NCBI GenBank assembly: GCA_902634485.1
Contig: CACPKA010000011.1
Location: 1 to 42,622, forward strand
Direction: 5' to 3'
DNA length: 42,622 nt
DNA from: an uncultured Pelagibacteraceae bacterium
GTDB taxonomy: Bacteria; Pseudomonadota; Alphaproteobacteria; Pelagibacterales; Pelagibacteraceae
Under the pieces are notes generated by a model, which saw only the letters and a list, made by a program, of their open reading frames with translations, had not been told where the DNA came from and searched no databases. Below, piece by piece: positions 16,891-25,319 of the stretch (position 1 is the stretch's first letter; the number at the start of each line of letters is the position of its first letter). The translations under genes and the position numbers were made by a program.

Positions 16891-17411
16891 TTTAAATACC
16901 TACTTAACCAGTCAATAAACTTTTTATCAGAAAAATCGACAAGACCTACAATTCTTGCTATTTCTTTTTTATCTTGATTTAAAATTATAGTTGTAGGAAG
17001 ACCTCTCAATTTAAATAAATTAACTAATCTATTTTCTATATCAAAATAAATTGATAAATTTTTAATCTCTAACTTTTTAAAAAAATTTTTTGTTTTTTCT
17101 TTATTTTCTTCACCAACATTTATAGGAAATACTTCAAGTCCATTTATTATTTGCAGATTATCTAAATAAGGCATCTCCTCTTTACATGGCAAGCACCAAG
17201 TTGCCCAAAAATTAAGCATGTAAACTTTGCTTTTTTGATTATTTAAATTTATATTATCATCATAGTAATCATTAAATATAATATTATTATATTCCACTGG
17301 TTTTTTACTAATCAACATATTTTTGAATGGCAGTTCATTAACTGCATAAGCATTAATGTTTATTGTAAAGATAAAAAATATTATAAATACAATTTTAATA
17401 ATTTTATTCAT
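16887..17411 (-). CDS. Exported TlpA/ResA-like thioredoxin-fold protein
   Basis: 174 residues with a signal peptide or anchor (1-23). The thioredoxin fold shows NFWATWCLPCKEEMP with the redox pair C73 and C76, and the cis-proline loop RGLPTTIIL. TlpA/ResA proteins reduce disulfides on the outer side of the inner membrane, typically in cytochrome c maturation. No cytochrome gene is nearby. The next genes on the same strand encode exported proteins with paired cysteines, which are possible clients, but that is only a neighbourhood guess. Confidence 0.82.
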   Translation of the reverse strand: MNKIIKIVFIIFFIFTININAYAVNELPFKNMLISKKPVEYNNIIFNDYYDDNINLNNQKSKVYMLNFWATWCLPCKEEMPYLDNLQIINGLEVFPINVGEENKEKTKNFFKKLEIKNLSIYFDIENRLVNLFKLRGLPTTIILNQDKKEIARIVGLVDFSDKKFIDWLSRYLN

Positions 17412-17433
17412 TATAAATAGATATACTTAATAT

Positions 17434-17462
17434 TTGATTGCATCAAAAATAAAAAGTATTAT
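17434..17462 (+). promoter_or_regulatory. Candidate promoter of the tRNA-Met gene
   Basis: TTGATT (17434-17439) and TATTAT (17457-17462) are separated by 17 bases, and the mature tRNA begins 20 bases after the -10. The spacing and the closeness to a stable RNA gene support it; AT-rich background weakens it. Confidence 0.45.
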
Positions 17463-17481
17463 ATATCAGTTGAAAATATGT

Positions 17482-17558
17482 GGCGGGGTAGCTCAGTTGG
17501 TTAGAGCGCGGGACTCATAAGCCCGAGGTCAGTGGTTCGATCCCACTTCCCGCTACCA
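17482..17558 (+). tRNA. tRNA-Met (anticodon CAT), elongator type
   Basis: A full cloverleaf can be drawn. Acceptor GGCGGGG (17482-17488) pairs with TCCCGCT (17548-17554); the D arm is GCTC/GAGC; the anticodon loop CTCATAA gives CAT; and the T arm AGTGG/CCACT carries TTCGATC. CCA is encoded at 17556-17558. The first pair G1-U72 and the D arm differ from the initiator pattern, so this is elongator Met or, less likely, the lysidine-modified Ile-CAT species. There is one A-G mismatch at the bottom of the anticodon stem. Confidence 0.92.
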
Positions 17559-17583
17559 CTATTTTTCGTTTAGATATCAAAAC

Positions 17584-17649
17584 TCAGACCAGTATCAAGA
17601 TAAGCATGAATACAATCAAGCCAATTATAGGAACAAAGAAATGTTGCAT
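17584..17649 (-). CDS. Possible 21-residue membrane peptide
   Basis: A very short frame, ATG to TGA, encodes a 21-residue peptide that is hydrophobic almost throughout (FFVPIIGLIVFMLILILV). It starts 12 bases after the stop of the SHOCT protein gene on the same strand. A purine-rich AGAATAAG precedes the ATG. Single-helix micropeptides of this size exist (for example CydX-like subunits), but with no homology check this is tentative. Confidence 0.3.
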   Translation of the reverse strand: MQHFFVPIIGLIVFMLILILV

Positions 17650-17661
17650 ATTCTTATTCTA

Positions 17662-18594
17662 CTAATTTAGAAGTAAACTTTTGGTTTTTTCGAATTCTTC
17701 TTTTGTTAATGCCCCATCATCATAAAGTTGTTTCAGGGCCTTAATATCTTCAGCTAGACTAGAATCAGAAGTAACTTCATTTGTTTTGTTAATATTTAAT
17801 AGATTATATTCACTAAAATTAAGTTTATGATGTTTTTTAGCTTTTAGAGTTTTTTCAATTTCTTTATGCATGTTTGCAGTTATAATCTTCCACTCATCCA
17901 TAATTTTTATTTTTTCAGGATAATTATTTATGTTTGCTGGGTGATATTCACTTGTTTCCTCTGTAAAAAATTTTGCACCTGTAGCTCCTAACTTTTTAGG
18001 ATCTATACAATAACTCCATCTATAATAAGTATCTCTAACTACGGGAGCATAATATATACCACCAGCACAAAGCATTATTTTTGGTATTTCCATATTTCGG
18101 TCATGTATCCATTTTCTAAGAACCGCACTAGCCCATTTGGATTCATCATCATCTGGGCGATAAAGTTCTTTATGTAAATCAATATGTCTAACTCTAAAAC
18201 AATTGTGCACTTTTCCTTTTTTATATAATTTTAATAAAGTGTATTCTGGTCTTTCATAACATCCGTCGTGCTTATTATGATATAACCATTCTTCTACATA
18301 GGGAGCAATATACCCCTGATACCTTCCCATAAAATCAATTTCACCAAAACCATAAAATCCGTTTACGTAGTTATTTGAATGATTGGCGAGACTAACATCT
18401 CCTGCTGTCCAAAAACCTATACTCCAATTCCATCTTTCAACAGTTTCCCATTTTCCAGTTGGTAATGTAATTTTTTTATGTTTCCAATAAACATCACCTT
18501 CGTAATATGTTCCTTTTTTAAATGCAGTAATTATTGAGTTAGCATTCGTCCATAAGAATAAACTTAGAAAAAAGATAAAGATAATTTTTTTCAT
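17662..18594 (-). CDS. Exported protein with C-terminal SHOCT-like module, 310 aa
   Basis: A signal peptide (1-18, ending TNA-NS) precedes an unrecognised domain rich in Trp, Tyr and His (about 20-215) with four cysteines (in DGCYERP, VHNCFRV, IMLCAGG and SYCIDP), enough for two disulfides. A Lys-rich helical linker follows. Residues 277-310 end in ALKQLYDDGALTKEEFEKTK, a SHOCT-type helical module. SHOCT domains are usually terminal oligomerisation or membrane-association modules. It lies 19 bases after the caspase-like gene on the same strand, so it is probably in that operon. The function of the main domain is unknown. Confidence 0.75.
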   Translation of the reverse strand: MKKIIFIFFLSLFLWTNANSIITAFKKGTYYEGDVYWKHKKITLPTGKWETVERWNWSIGFWTAGDVSLANHSNNYVNGFYGFGEIDFMGRYQGYIAPYVEEWLYHNKHDGCYERPEYTLLKLYKKGKVHNCFRVRHIDLHKELYRPDDDESKWASAVLRKWIHDRNMEIPKIMLCAGGIYYAPVVRDTYYRWSYCIDPKKLGATGAKFFTEETSEYHPANINNYPEKIKIMDEWKIITANMHKEIEKTLKAKKHHKLNFSEYNLLNINKTNEVTSDSSLAEDIKALKQLYDDGALTKEEFEKTKSLLLN

Positions 18595-18613
18595 ATTTTC
18601 TAATTATAAAAAA

Positions 18614-20275
18614 TTATTTATATATCATTAATACTTTGCTTGGTTTACCAACTAACTGTGGATTTTGTTCCCTACCAAGTTCAGAAGCTTTTTTTGATAT
18701 ATTTAAATTTAGGTATTCTTCAAGTTCACCATTAGTAATTTTTCTGTCATTATTTTTATCAGCTTTACCCTCTAAACCTTTCATCAAGTAGTAACTAAAA
18801 AGTCCATTTTTTGCTTCTTTAAAACCAGATGATATTTGATTTCCTAAAGATGAAGAAAAAACAACAAAATTATTTGGAATATTGTTCGTATCTGCTGCTA
18901 AAATATTTATAGGTTTTGCGGCTACTAGTAAAGTTTCATCGTCTCTTGAAGTGCCACTGAAGCAAGTGTCAAAAAACATAGTTACTGATTTTGGTTTTAA
19001 ATTATTAATTTCATCAAAAAGTTCTGTTCTCATTAAAGCTGTTTTAGGTAGTAGTTTAAAAGCTGTTCTACTATCATATGCTAATAGGTAAAGTTCTTTA
19101 CCATCAGGAGTAGCTAAACCATGACCTGAAAAAAAAACAATTAATTCTGTTACATTTGGTTTAATTCTGCCTGGTAACCATAAAGACAAAGCTTCATAAT
19201 AATTAGCAGCAGTAGCATCTTCGTCAATTAATAATTTAATATTATCTTCATCAACACCAAAAGCTCTTTTAGCGTATTCATAAAAATGATTTGCGTCTCT
19301 ATTTGCATAGGAAGCTTTTGGAGCGTTAGAATACTTTTCAATTCCAATAATTAATGCAACTCTATTTTTGTTGCTTTTTTGTCTTATATTGCTTGGGTCA
19401 AGTCTATCAATAGCCTCAACAGAAGCTTTTTTTGCGGATACATTAATTTTAATTTTTTTTTCTACCTCATTTCCAGAAGTATCAGTTGCAACAATTAATA
19501 ATTCCTCACTTATTGGACTATATCTTGTAAAAGTAAATTTTCCATTTACTACTTCTAAATATTTTTCCTGGCCAAAATCATCTTTATACTTAACATATAT
19601 TTTTTTTGAACCTTTATCAGAAACCTCACCAGTTATTTGGTTTTTTGTATTATTAAAATTAAATGTACTAGCTATTTTTAATTTTGGAGGATCTTGATCT
19701 TTTGTTATTTTAGGTTGCTTTTTCTTTTTTGGCTTTGTTTTTTTTGGTTCTTTTACTATTATTATTTCCTCTTTTGGCTCATTTTTCATATTTAGTTTTA
19801 GTGAATTTTGAAAAGCTAATATTAATTCAGGACGAGTTATATTGAAATCCTCAAGTATTAACCTTGATAAAATATACTGTATTTTTTTTTGTGAGGTTAT
19901 TGAAAAAACATAAGTAAATAAATCAGAAGAATTATAAAATATTTTTATTAAACTCATGTCGTTTAACACTTCAAAAGTTGAATTTGCTGTGCTTGTTAAA
20001 TTTTTGGTATATGCACAAACATAAAAAATTTTATTTTTTTCTTTGGTTCTAGTGTTAATTAAAGCACCTCGAAATTCTTCTCCATTTTTATTATCAAGCC
20101 ATAATAAATCTGTCTGGTTCAAACCCCCAATTAATTCAGATAATTTACCACAAGGTATATTTTCAGAAATTACATTACTTTTAATTAATATTCTTTGAGA
20201 GTTTATAGATACTTTTGCAATAGCTGTATTTGTAAATATTAAATAAATGATTATGAGAAAGATCTTTAATTTCAT
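18614..20275 (-). CDS. Exported caspase-family (C14) protease, 553 aa
   Basis: Order of parts: signal peptide (1-20), an unrecognised domain with two Cys (21-165), a Lys/Pro-rich linker (168-198), an Ig-like beta domain (199-280, ending VATDTSGNEVEKK), and a caspase/p20-like fold (303-540). The catalytic dyad is visible: H385 in VFFSGHGLATPDG and C438 in MFFDTCFSG. RVALIIGIEKY opens the fold and YANRDANHFYEYA follows. After the catalytic part, residues 506-517 (DKNNDRKITNGE) form a perfect EF-hand-like loop. Bacterial caspase homologues cleave after Arg/Lys or Asp. The signal peptide makes this one periplasmic or secreted, unlike cytosolic conflict-system caspases. It is placed between two SHOCT-containing exported proteins on the same strand. 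Confidence 0.88.
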   Translation of the reverse strand: MKLKIFLIIIYLIFTNTAIAKVSINSQRILIKSNVISENIPCGKLSELIGGLNQTDLLWLDNKNGEEFRGALINTRTKEKNKIFYVCAYTKNLTSTANSTFEVLNDMSLIKIFYNSSDLFTYVFSITSQKKIQYILSRLILEDFNITRPELILAFQNSLKLNMKNEPKEEIIIVKEPKKTKPKKKKQPKITKDQDPPKLKIASTFNFNNTKNQITGEVSDKGSKKIYVKYKDDFGQEKYLEVVNGKFTFTRYSPISEELLIVATDTSGNEVEKKIKINVSAKKASVEAIDRLDPSNIRQKSNKNRVALIIGIEKYSNAPKASYANRDANHFYEYAKRAFGVDEDNIKLLIDEDATAANYYEALSLWLPGRIKPNVTELIVFFSGHGLATPDGKELYLLAYDSRTAFKLLPKTALMRTELFDEINNLKPKSVTMFFDTCFSGTSRDDETLLVAAKPINILAADTNNIPNNFVVFSSSLGNQISSGFKEAKNGLFSYYLMKGLEGKADKNNDRKITNGELEEYLNLNISKKASELGREQNPQLVGKPSKVLMIYK

Positions 20276-20302
20276 AAAATATTTAAAATTATATAATTTT
20301 TT

Positions 20303-21643
20303 TTATTTTAATTCAAATTCACAGCCATCTCCACAAGCCTCGCCAGCAGCGTCTAGCGCTTCTTGTATAGAGCCTCCTGCTAATAAAGTATCATAGTATG
20401 CTTGAAAACCTGCTGCAACTGCTGCCTCTTCTATTCCTTGTTGTATTGCTCTTTGTATTTCATCGTCAATATGTTTAGCTAGCTCATCTTCTAAAGCTTG
20501 AGCAATAGCTTCGCCTGTAGCAGCTTCAATTGCATCAATTACACCTTGGGACATAGCTTGACCAATTGATTGAGCAATAGCTTCTTGTACACTTTCACTA
20601 ATTGCAGATTCAATTCCTTCTTGAATAGCTTTGTCGGCTTCTTCACCAATCTTCTTATTAACAATTTGTTCAATTTGTTCTTCCGTAATATCATACTCTG
20701 CAGCTAATTCTTTTTTAACTTTACGAACCGCTCTATCAATTTTCATATTAAAAAATTCCATATTTAGAGCTATGGCAGTTCTACCTCTTAACTTAATATA
20801 AAAATGAAATGGCTGAAAATTTGATGTTAAAACTTGATAGAAATAAGCTTTGTGTTTGTTAACAAACCTACCTTCATAATGTAAAATTTTTGTTCCTTCT
20901 ATAAACAATTCGAGTTTGTGTGCCTCTTTATCCCATACAGCTTTCTTCTTTCCCCAATTGCCTTCGAGAAAATCTTTTAATTCTTTAACTTGTCTTTGAA
21001 TGTCTTCCTCGGCAGTCGGAGGAGAATACTCAGTTTTTTTAATTTCAATAACACTTTCTCCATTATTATAATATTTATGTTTAAAATTATCTGAAATCCG
21101 AAGTAATGTTTTATTATCAGATATTCTAACTACTTTGATACCACCAGGCCTATATGTAACTATTTTATAATTTTTAAAAACTATTTCAGCCTTTTCCCAA
21201 CCTCTTTTACCAGGGTCTTTCTTAATATTAAGACTAAAAGTTGGCAAGTCTGGAGCATCGTATTCTAAAATATTTGTACCTGCCTCTTCTTTATCTTCTA
21301 AAAATTTTTTTGTTTTTAAATATTCTTCTTCACTTAAAACTCCATCTTTAAAAAGTTTTTCAATTATCTTTAATTGATCTTGTAAAACTCCCGAGACATT
21401 TGCAGTTTTGGTATTACTATTTTTACTTTGTTCAATTAATTTTTCAATTTCAGATCTTTTTGTGATCAATCTTTCTTTAGTGCTTTCATAGCTTGCTTTA
21501 TCTAAAACTTCATTGTTATATAAATTTTCAACTGAAATTAATTGGTCTTTAATTTTTTTTAATTTATCTTGGTTTGTCTCGGCATATACATTTGTTGAAG
21601 AATACAACAAAATTAACAATATAAAATAAATTGCTACCTTCAT
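20303..21643 (-). CDS. Exported protein with two SHOCT-like modules and Ala-rich helical tail, 446 aa
   Basis: A signal peptide (1-21, VYA-ET) is followed by two helical SHOCT-like modules: residues 27-62 (ISVENLYNNEVLDKASYEST) and 86-117 (IIEKLFKDGVLSEEEYLKTK). A beta-rich middle (130-300) is not recognised. Residues 318-430 are an unusual chain of Ala/Ile/Gln/Glu heptad-like helices (IESAISESVQEAIAQSIGQA), and the protein ends ACGDGCEFELK with a close Cys pair. It is the first gene of the minus-strand trio and is divergent from the TPR-protease gene. It could be a scaffold, but no function is known. Confidence 0.75.
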   Translation of the reverse strand: MKVAIYFILLILLYSSTNVYAETNQDKLKKIKDQLISVENLYNNEVLDKASYESTKERLITKRSEIEKLIEQSKNSNTKTANVSGVLQDQLKIIEKLFKDGVLSEEEYLKTKKFLEDKEEAGTNILEYDAPDLPTFSLNIKKDPGKRGWEKAEIVFKNYKIVTYRPGGIKVVRISDNKTLLRISDNFKHKYYNNGESVIEIKKTEYSPPTAEEDIQRQVKELKDFLEGNWGKKKAVWDKEAHKLELFIEGTKILHYEGRFVNKHKAYFYQVLTSNFQPFHFYIKLRGRTAIALNMEFFNMKIDRAVRKVKKELAAEYDITEEQIEQIVNKKIGEEADKAIQEGIESAISESVQEAIAQSIGQAMSQGVIDAIEAATGEAIAQALEDELAKHIDDEIQRAIQQGIEEAAVAAGFQAYYDTLLAGGSIQEALDAAGEACGDGCEFELK

Positions 21644-21806
21644 TAGAATAAACTCTTTTATTTAATAAAATATAGCATAAAGTTGTTTAATTTTTTTCAT
21701 ATTTCTTTAATGACTGTAAAACCATTGTTTTCAAGCATAATTAAATATGTAAAATTAGATATATTTAGAATATTCTACTTAATGTTGAATTTAATTTTTT
21801 TGTTCT

Positions 21807-23363
21807 ATGAAATTTATATATAAAATTAATTTTTTTTTTATTTTATTTTTTTTTCTATTTATTACTTTTTTAAGTAATTCAAATGCAAACAACTTCAATC
21901 AAGATATTAATAAAGTAAGAGCTGAAATTAATAGAGATAATTTAAGTAAAGCAATAGAGCTACTCGGAAATATTACGGTATCCTCTTCATTAGAAAAAGA
22001 CCAAATCAATATTCTCTTTGGTGATATATATCTAAAAATTAACAAACTTCAAAAAGCTGAGGAATTTTATGAAAAATCTTTCATGACTACAAGTGAAAGA
22101 ATTGAGTCCCTTTCTTTTATTGGATTAGCTGAAGTTAAATTAAGACAAGGAAATTTATCAGAAGCAATATCCTATGCTGAAAAAGCTATAGCAATAAACT
22201 CTGATTTTATTAGACCAAAAATTCTTTTAGCAAACGCAAAAACTAGATTAGGCGAAATAGATGAGGCCTTAGATATTTTGAAAAAACTATATTCTAATCA
22301 AAAAGATAGCGCCGAAGTTAACCTTGCAATTGCTGGTTATTATTCATCATTCGAAGATGTAAATTCAGCAATTGAAATTTTGGAAATATATTTAAAAGAA
22401 GATCCCACAAATATTAAAGTTATGAATGAGTTGGGAAATTTATATTGGAAGTCCGGAAATAAAGAAAAAGCATTAGAATTTAAATCAAAAGTTTTAAAAC
22501 ATTATGAATTTAATAAAAATAAATACCAAGCAAAAAAGATCAAGAAATGGATTTTAACCATAGATCCAAACTATTTTAAAAAAAAACAAACAAAAGGTAT
22601 AAAACCTAAAAAAAGTAAAGAATATGAAGACAAAGAAATAGACGATTATGAAGAAAATAAAATTACTCCTCAATATGAAACAATTGAATTTGAACCATGT
22701 GAAAAATGTAATTATGGAACCGGCACTGGTTTTATAATAGGAAATGGAAAATATGTTATTACAAACCATCATGTAATTAATAATGCTAAAAATATTGCAG
22801 TAAGAAATGGAATTGGGAAGGTAAGTTATGCTAAAGTTTTAGAAATATCCGAGAAGTATGATTTAGCATTACTAGAATTAGAAAAGCCTTATGAAAAAAA
22901 ATATTCTATTGACAGCAGGTATTTTGTGAGTCCAAGAACAGGCGAAGATGTTGTTGCTATTGGTTTTCCAGGAATTGGAATTGATTATAGTCAAGAAGCA
23001 GAACTTCCTATTATTACTGAAGGAATTATTAGTAAAGTTTTTAAAAAAGGAGAATATAAAGGGAAATTTATGACCACAATTGCTATTAATTCTGGAAATA
23101 GTGGTGGTCCAATATTTAATTTAAAAGCACAATTAGTTGGAGTGGCCTACGCAACCACAGGCATGACAGAACAAGAAATTAAAGATTTATCAAAGGGCAA
23201 ACAAACAACTAGCTTTGGTTTAGGAATTGGGTCAGATAAAATAAAAGAAGTTTTTGGATATACTGAAGGCAGTCAAATAAAAGAAGCCAAATATAGTAAA
23301 GAAAAAATTTATCAAAAAACATTACCAAGTGTAGTAATTGTAGCTGTCCAATTTAACCAATGA
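21807..23363 (+). CDS. Exported TPR plus trypsin-like (HtrA-type) serine protease, 518 aa
   Basis: Signal peptide (1-28); TPR-like helical repeats (about 30-240, e.g. LQKAEEFYEKSF and LSEAISYAEKAIAINSDF); a charged linker (255-290); then an S1C-type protease domain (about 298-490). The triad is H322 in VITNHHV, D352 in KYDLALLELE and S432 in INSGNSGGPI. There is no PDZ domain, unlike DegP or DegS. An additional Cys pair, EPCEKCNYG, precedes the protease fold. TPRs commonly bind partner proteins, so they may recruit substrates. It overlaps the next gene by an ATGA. It is divergent from the caspase/SHOCT genes across a 163-base region. Confidence 0.88.
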   Translation: MKFIYKINFFFILFFFLFITFLSNSNANNFNQDINKVRAEINRDNLSKAIELLGNITVSSSLEKDQINILFGDIYLKINKLQKAEEFYEKSFMTTSERIESLSFIGLAEVKLRQGNLSEAISYAEKAIAINSDFIRPKILLANAKTRLGEIDEALDILKKLYSNQKDSAEVNLAIAGYYSSFEDVNSAIEILEIYLKEDPTNIKVMNELGNLYWKSGNKEKALEFKSKVLKHYEFNKNKYQAKKIKKWILTIDPNYFKKKQTKGIKPKKSKEYEDKEIDDYEENKITPQYETIEFEPCEKCNYGTGTGFIIGNGKYVITNHHVINNAKNIAVRNGIGKVSYAKVLEISEKYDLALLELEKPYEKKYSIDSRYFVSPRTGEDVVAIGFPGIGIDYSQEAELPIITEGIISKVFKKGEYKGKFMTTIAINSGNSGGPIFNLKAQLVGVAYATTGMTEQEIKDLSKGKQTTSFGLGIGSDKIKEVFGYTEGSQIKEAKYSKEKIYQKTLPSVVIVAVQFNQ

Positions 23364-24157
23364 TAAGAATTTTATTATTATTAGGATTTATTTTTTTTTC
23401 CACATCAGCATCAGCTAAAATAGTTACAGCTAAATATAAATCTATGCACGATGGAAGAATATCTACAAACGAAGGATGTGAACTTGCAAGAAATAGAGCT
23501 AAGCTTAAAGCTCTAAGGAAAGGAGGTGCACAAACTATAACAACAGAAGAATTTGAAAAATGTTCTGAAATTGATGGAAGGTTTAATTGTGAAAGAAACC
23601 AATTTTTTTTGAGTTCATTTAATGCAGATATTACCGAAATATCAGAAATAGGAAAACCAAAAAAAACCTCAAAAGAATTAGATGGTGATGTAATTTATTA
23701 CTGTGAGGTAACAATTAAAGCTAACGTAAAACCTATAAAACAAATTAAAGATCCAAGTTTTGATTTTAGTGTAAAATTAAATCAACAAAATTTTAGAGAT
23801 AATGACAATTTGTTTATGGAGATTGCATTAACAAAGCCTATGTTTTTAACAATTTTTCAGGTATTGCCTTATGAAAAGGGTGGTAACCAGGTTTTTAAAA
23901 TTTTTCCTAACGAAATGGAGAAAAGTAATTATATAGAAAGTGATAAAATAAAACTCCCAAATAATGCAAAATATCAGGTTTATTTTCCTAAAAATATTAA
24001 AGAAAAAAGTGTTGATGAATATTTGTTTTTTCTGGCATCAGAAGAAAAAATTGAATGGCTTCCTAATTATAATACAGTTGAAGAGTTAAAAGATGCATTT
24101 ATCAACTCAAGAAAAAGAGTGAAAACGAAATATAAACAATATACAATAATCAAATAA
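23360..24157 (+). CDS. Exported protein with FlgT-N-like and DUF4384-like domains, 265 aa
   Basis: A signal peptide (1-19, ASA-KI) is followed by residues 20-127, which resemble the alpha/beta domain seen at the N-terminus of FlgT and in LPP20-like proteins (CELARNRAKLKALRKGG helix, then strands). Residues 132-230 fit DUF4384: FSVKLNQQNFRDNDNLFMEI, PMFLTIFQVLPYEKG, KIFPNEMEKSNYI and YLFFLASEEKIEW. DUF4384 is often found fused to or beside caspase or kinase domains and is thought to be a beta-sandwich interaction domain. The start overlaps the protease gene stop (ATGA), implying translational coupling. Domain calls are from pattern memory, without a profile search. Confidence 0.72.
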   Translation: MIRILLLLGFIFFSTSASAKIVTAKYKSMHDGRISTNEGCELARNRAKLKALRKGGAQTITTEEFEKCSEIDGRFNCERNQFFLSSFNADITEISEIGKPKKTSKELDGDVIYYCEVTIKANVKPIKQIKDPSFDFSVKLNQQNFRDNDNLFMEIALTKPMFLTIFQVLPYEKGGNQVFKIFPNEMEKSNYIESDKIKLPNNAKYQVYFPKNIKEKSVDEYLFFLASEEKIEWLPNYNTVEELKDAFINSRKRVKTKYKQYTIIK

Positions 24158-24168
24158 ATAATTACAAA

Positions 24169-25299
24169 ATGTCTATAGTAAAAAATATTTTTTTCGGTTT
24201 TTTATTGACCTTGGTCATTATTCTAAGTTATTCATCCCCAGCTTTTGCAGATTCAAAAAAACAGAAGGAATTAAAAATTATTGCTGAATTAAAACAAAGT
24301 ATCGAAGATCTTGGAGAAACTCCAACTAAAAGAATAACAGGCAAACACAATCTTCGAAAAGATTATATTGCTGCTCTTGAAGAACAGTTGAAAAAATTAA
24401 AAAAATTAAAAAAAATAGATGAGAAGAAGCAAGCATTAATGGACGATTTAATTAATCAGATAAAAGAATTAGATCCAGATGCAAAAATAAATATTGAAAT
24501 AAGTTCAGATCCGCTTGAAAAAGATAAAGATATTATTGCTCTTAAGAAACAGTTAGATGAAATTACAAAAATAAATAAAAAGAACAAAGAAGAAGCAGCA
24601 GCAACAGCAAAAAAGGAAGCCGATGCAAAAGCCAAAGAAGAAGAAAAAAAGAAAAAACGTGATGAAATAATTTTACAAGTTAAAAAAGAAATTTATTTCC
24701 TTGGAGGAACTCCAATTTTAGAATTTGAAGTTGAATCGGAAGATGAATATGTATCTGCATTAAGACAGCAAATTGAAAAACTTAAAGAAGAAAAAGATGC
24801 TGAAGAAAAAAGAATTGCCGAGTCTATACCAGATTGGTTTATTATACCTCCTGGAGGATCTGAAACTTTATTTTATATAAGAGGAACTGCTATCTCAGAC
24901 AATCTTCAATATTCACTAGATTTTGCAACAAATGCTGCTCTAAGAGAGTTAAGCAAACGATTAGATAGTCAGCTTTCTTCTAAAGTAAAAGAAATTTTTG
25001 CTCAAAAAGGAATGGGAGAAGAGCAATCTTCAAAAATTGAGATTGAAGCTATCTCTACAACAGTTGCTAAAGAAGTTAATGTTTCTGATTTTAAAGTTGT
25101 CGAGACTAAAATAGTCAACCTAGATGGTGGGAGTTACAGAGCTTTTGTATTATTAGAATACCCAGTTGTAAAAGCATATAAAACATTTGTTGAAGAAATT
25201 GAAGAGAGTCCCGAATTAAAAGGAAGATTAACCAAAATTAAGAATACAGATGTTTTTAAAGATCTTAAAAATTCCATAGAAGAGTATTCAGGATCCTAA
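24169..25299 (+). CDS. Exported coiled-coil protein with LPP20-like C-terminal domain, 376 aa
   Basis: A signal peptide (1-27, AFA-DS, no lipobox) precedes a helical region with three copies of a ~45-residue module (36-80, 92-135, 165-208), each running roughly I..LK..I..LG/D.(TP)...YI.AL..Q...LK and separated by Lys/Glu coiled coil. Residues 222-340 resemble LPP20: IPDWFIIPPGG, FATNAALRELSKRLDSQL, then strands ending SYRAFVLLEYPVVKAYK. LPP20-type proteins are envelope-associated and of unclear role. It lies 11 bases after the DUF4384 gene and is third in that operon. Confidence 0.75.
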   Translation: MSIVKNIFFGFLLTLVIILSYSSPAFADSKKQKELKIIAELKQSIEDLGETPTKRITGKHNLRKDYIAALEEQLKKLKKLKKIDEKKQALMDDLINQIKELDPDAKINIEISSDPLEKDKDIIALKKQLDEITKINKKNKEEAAATAKKEADAKAKEEEKKKKRDEIILQVKKEIYFLGGTPILEFEVESEDEYVSALRQQIEKLKEEKDAEEKRIAESIPDWFIIPPGGSETLFYIRGTAISDNLQYSLDFATNAALRELSKRLDSQLSSKVKEIFAQKGMGEEQSSKIEIEAISTTVAKEVNVSDFKVVETKIVNLDGGSYRAFVLLEYPVVKAYKTFVEEIEESPELKGRLTKIKNTDVFKDLKNSIEEYSGS

Positions 25300-25319
25300 A
25301 ATTTATAAATTGTATTTTT

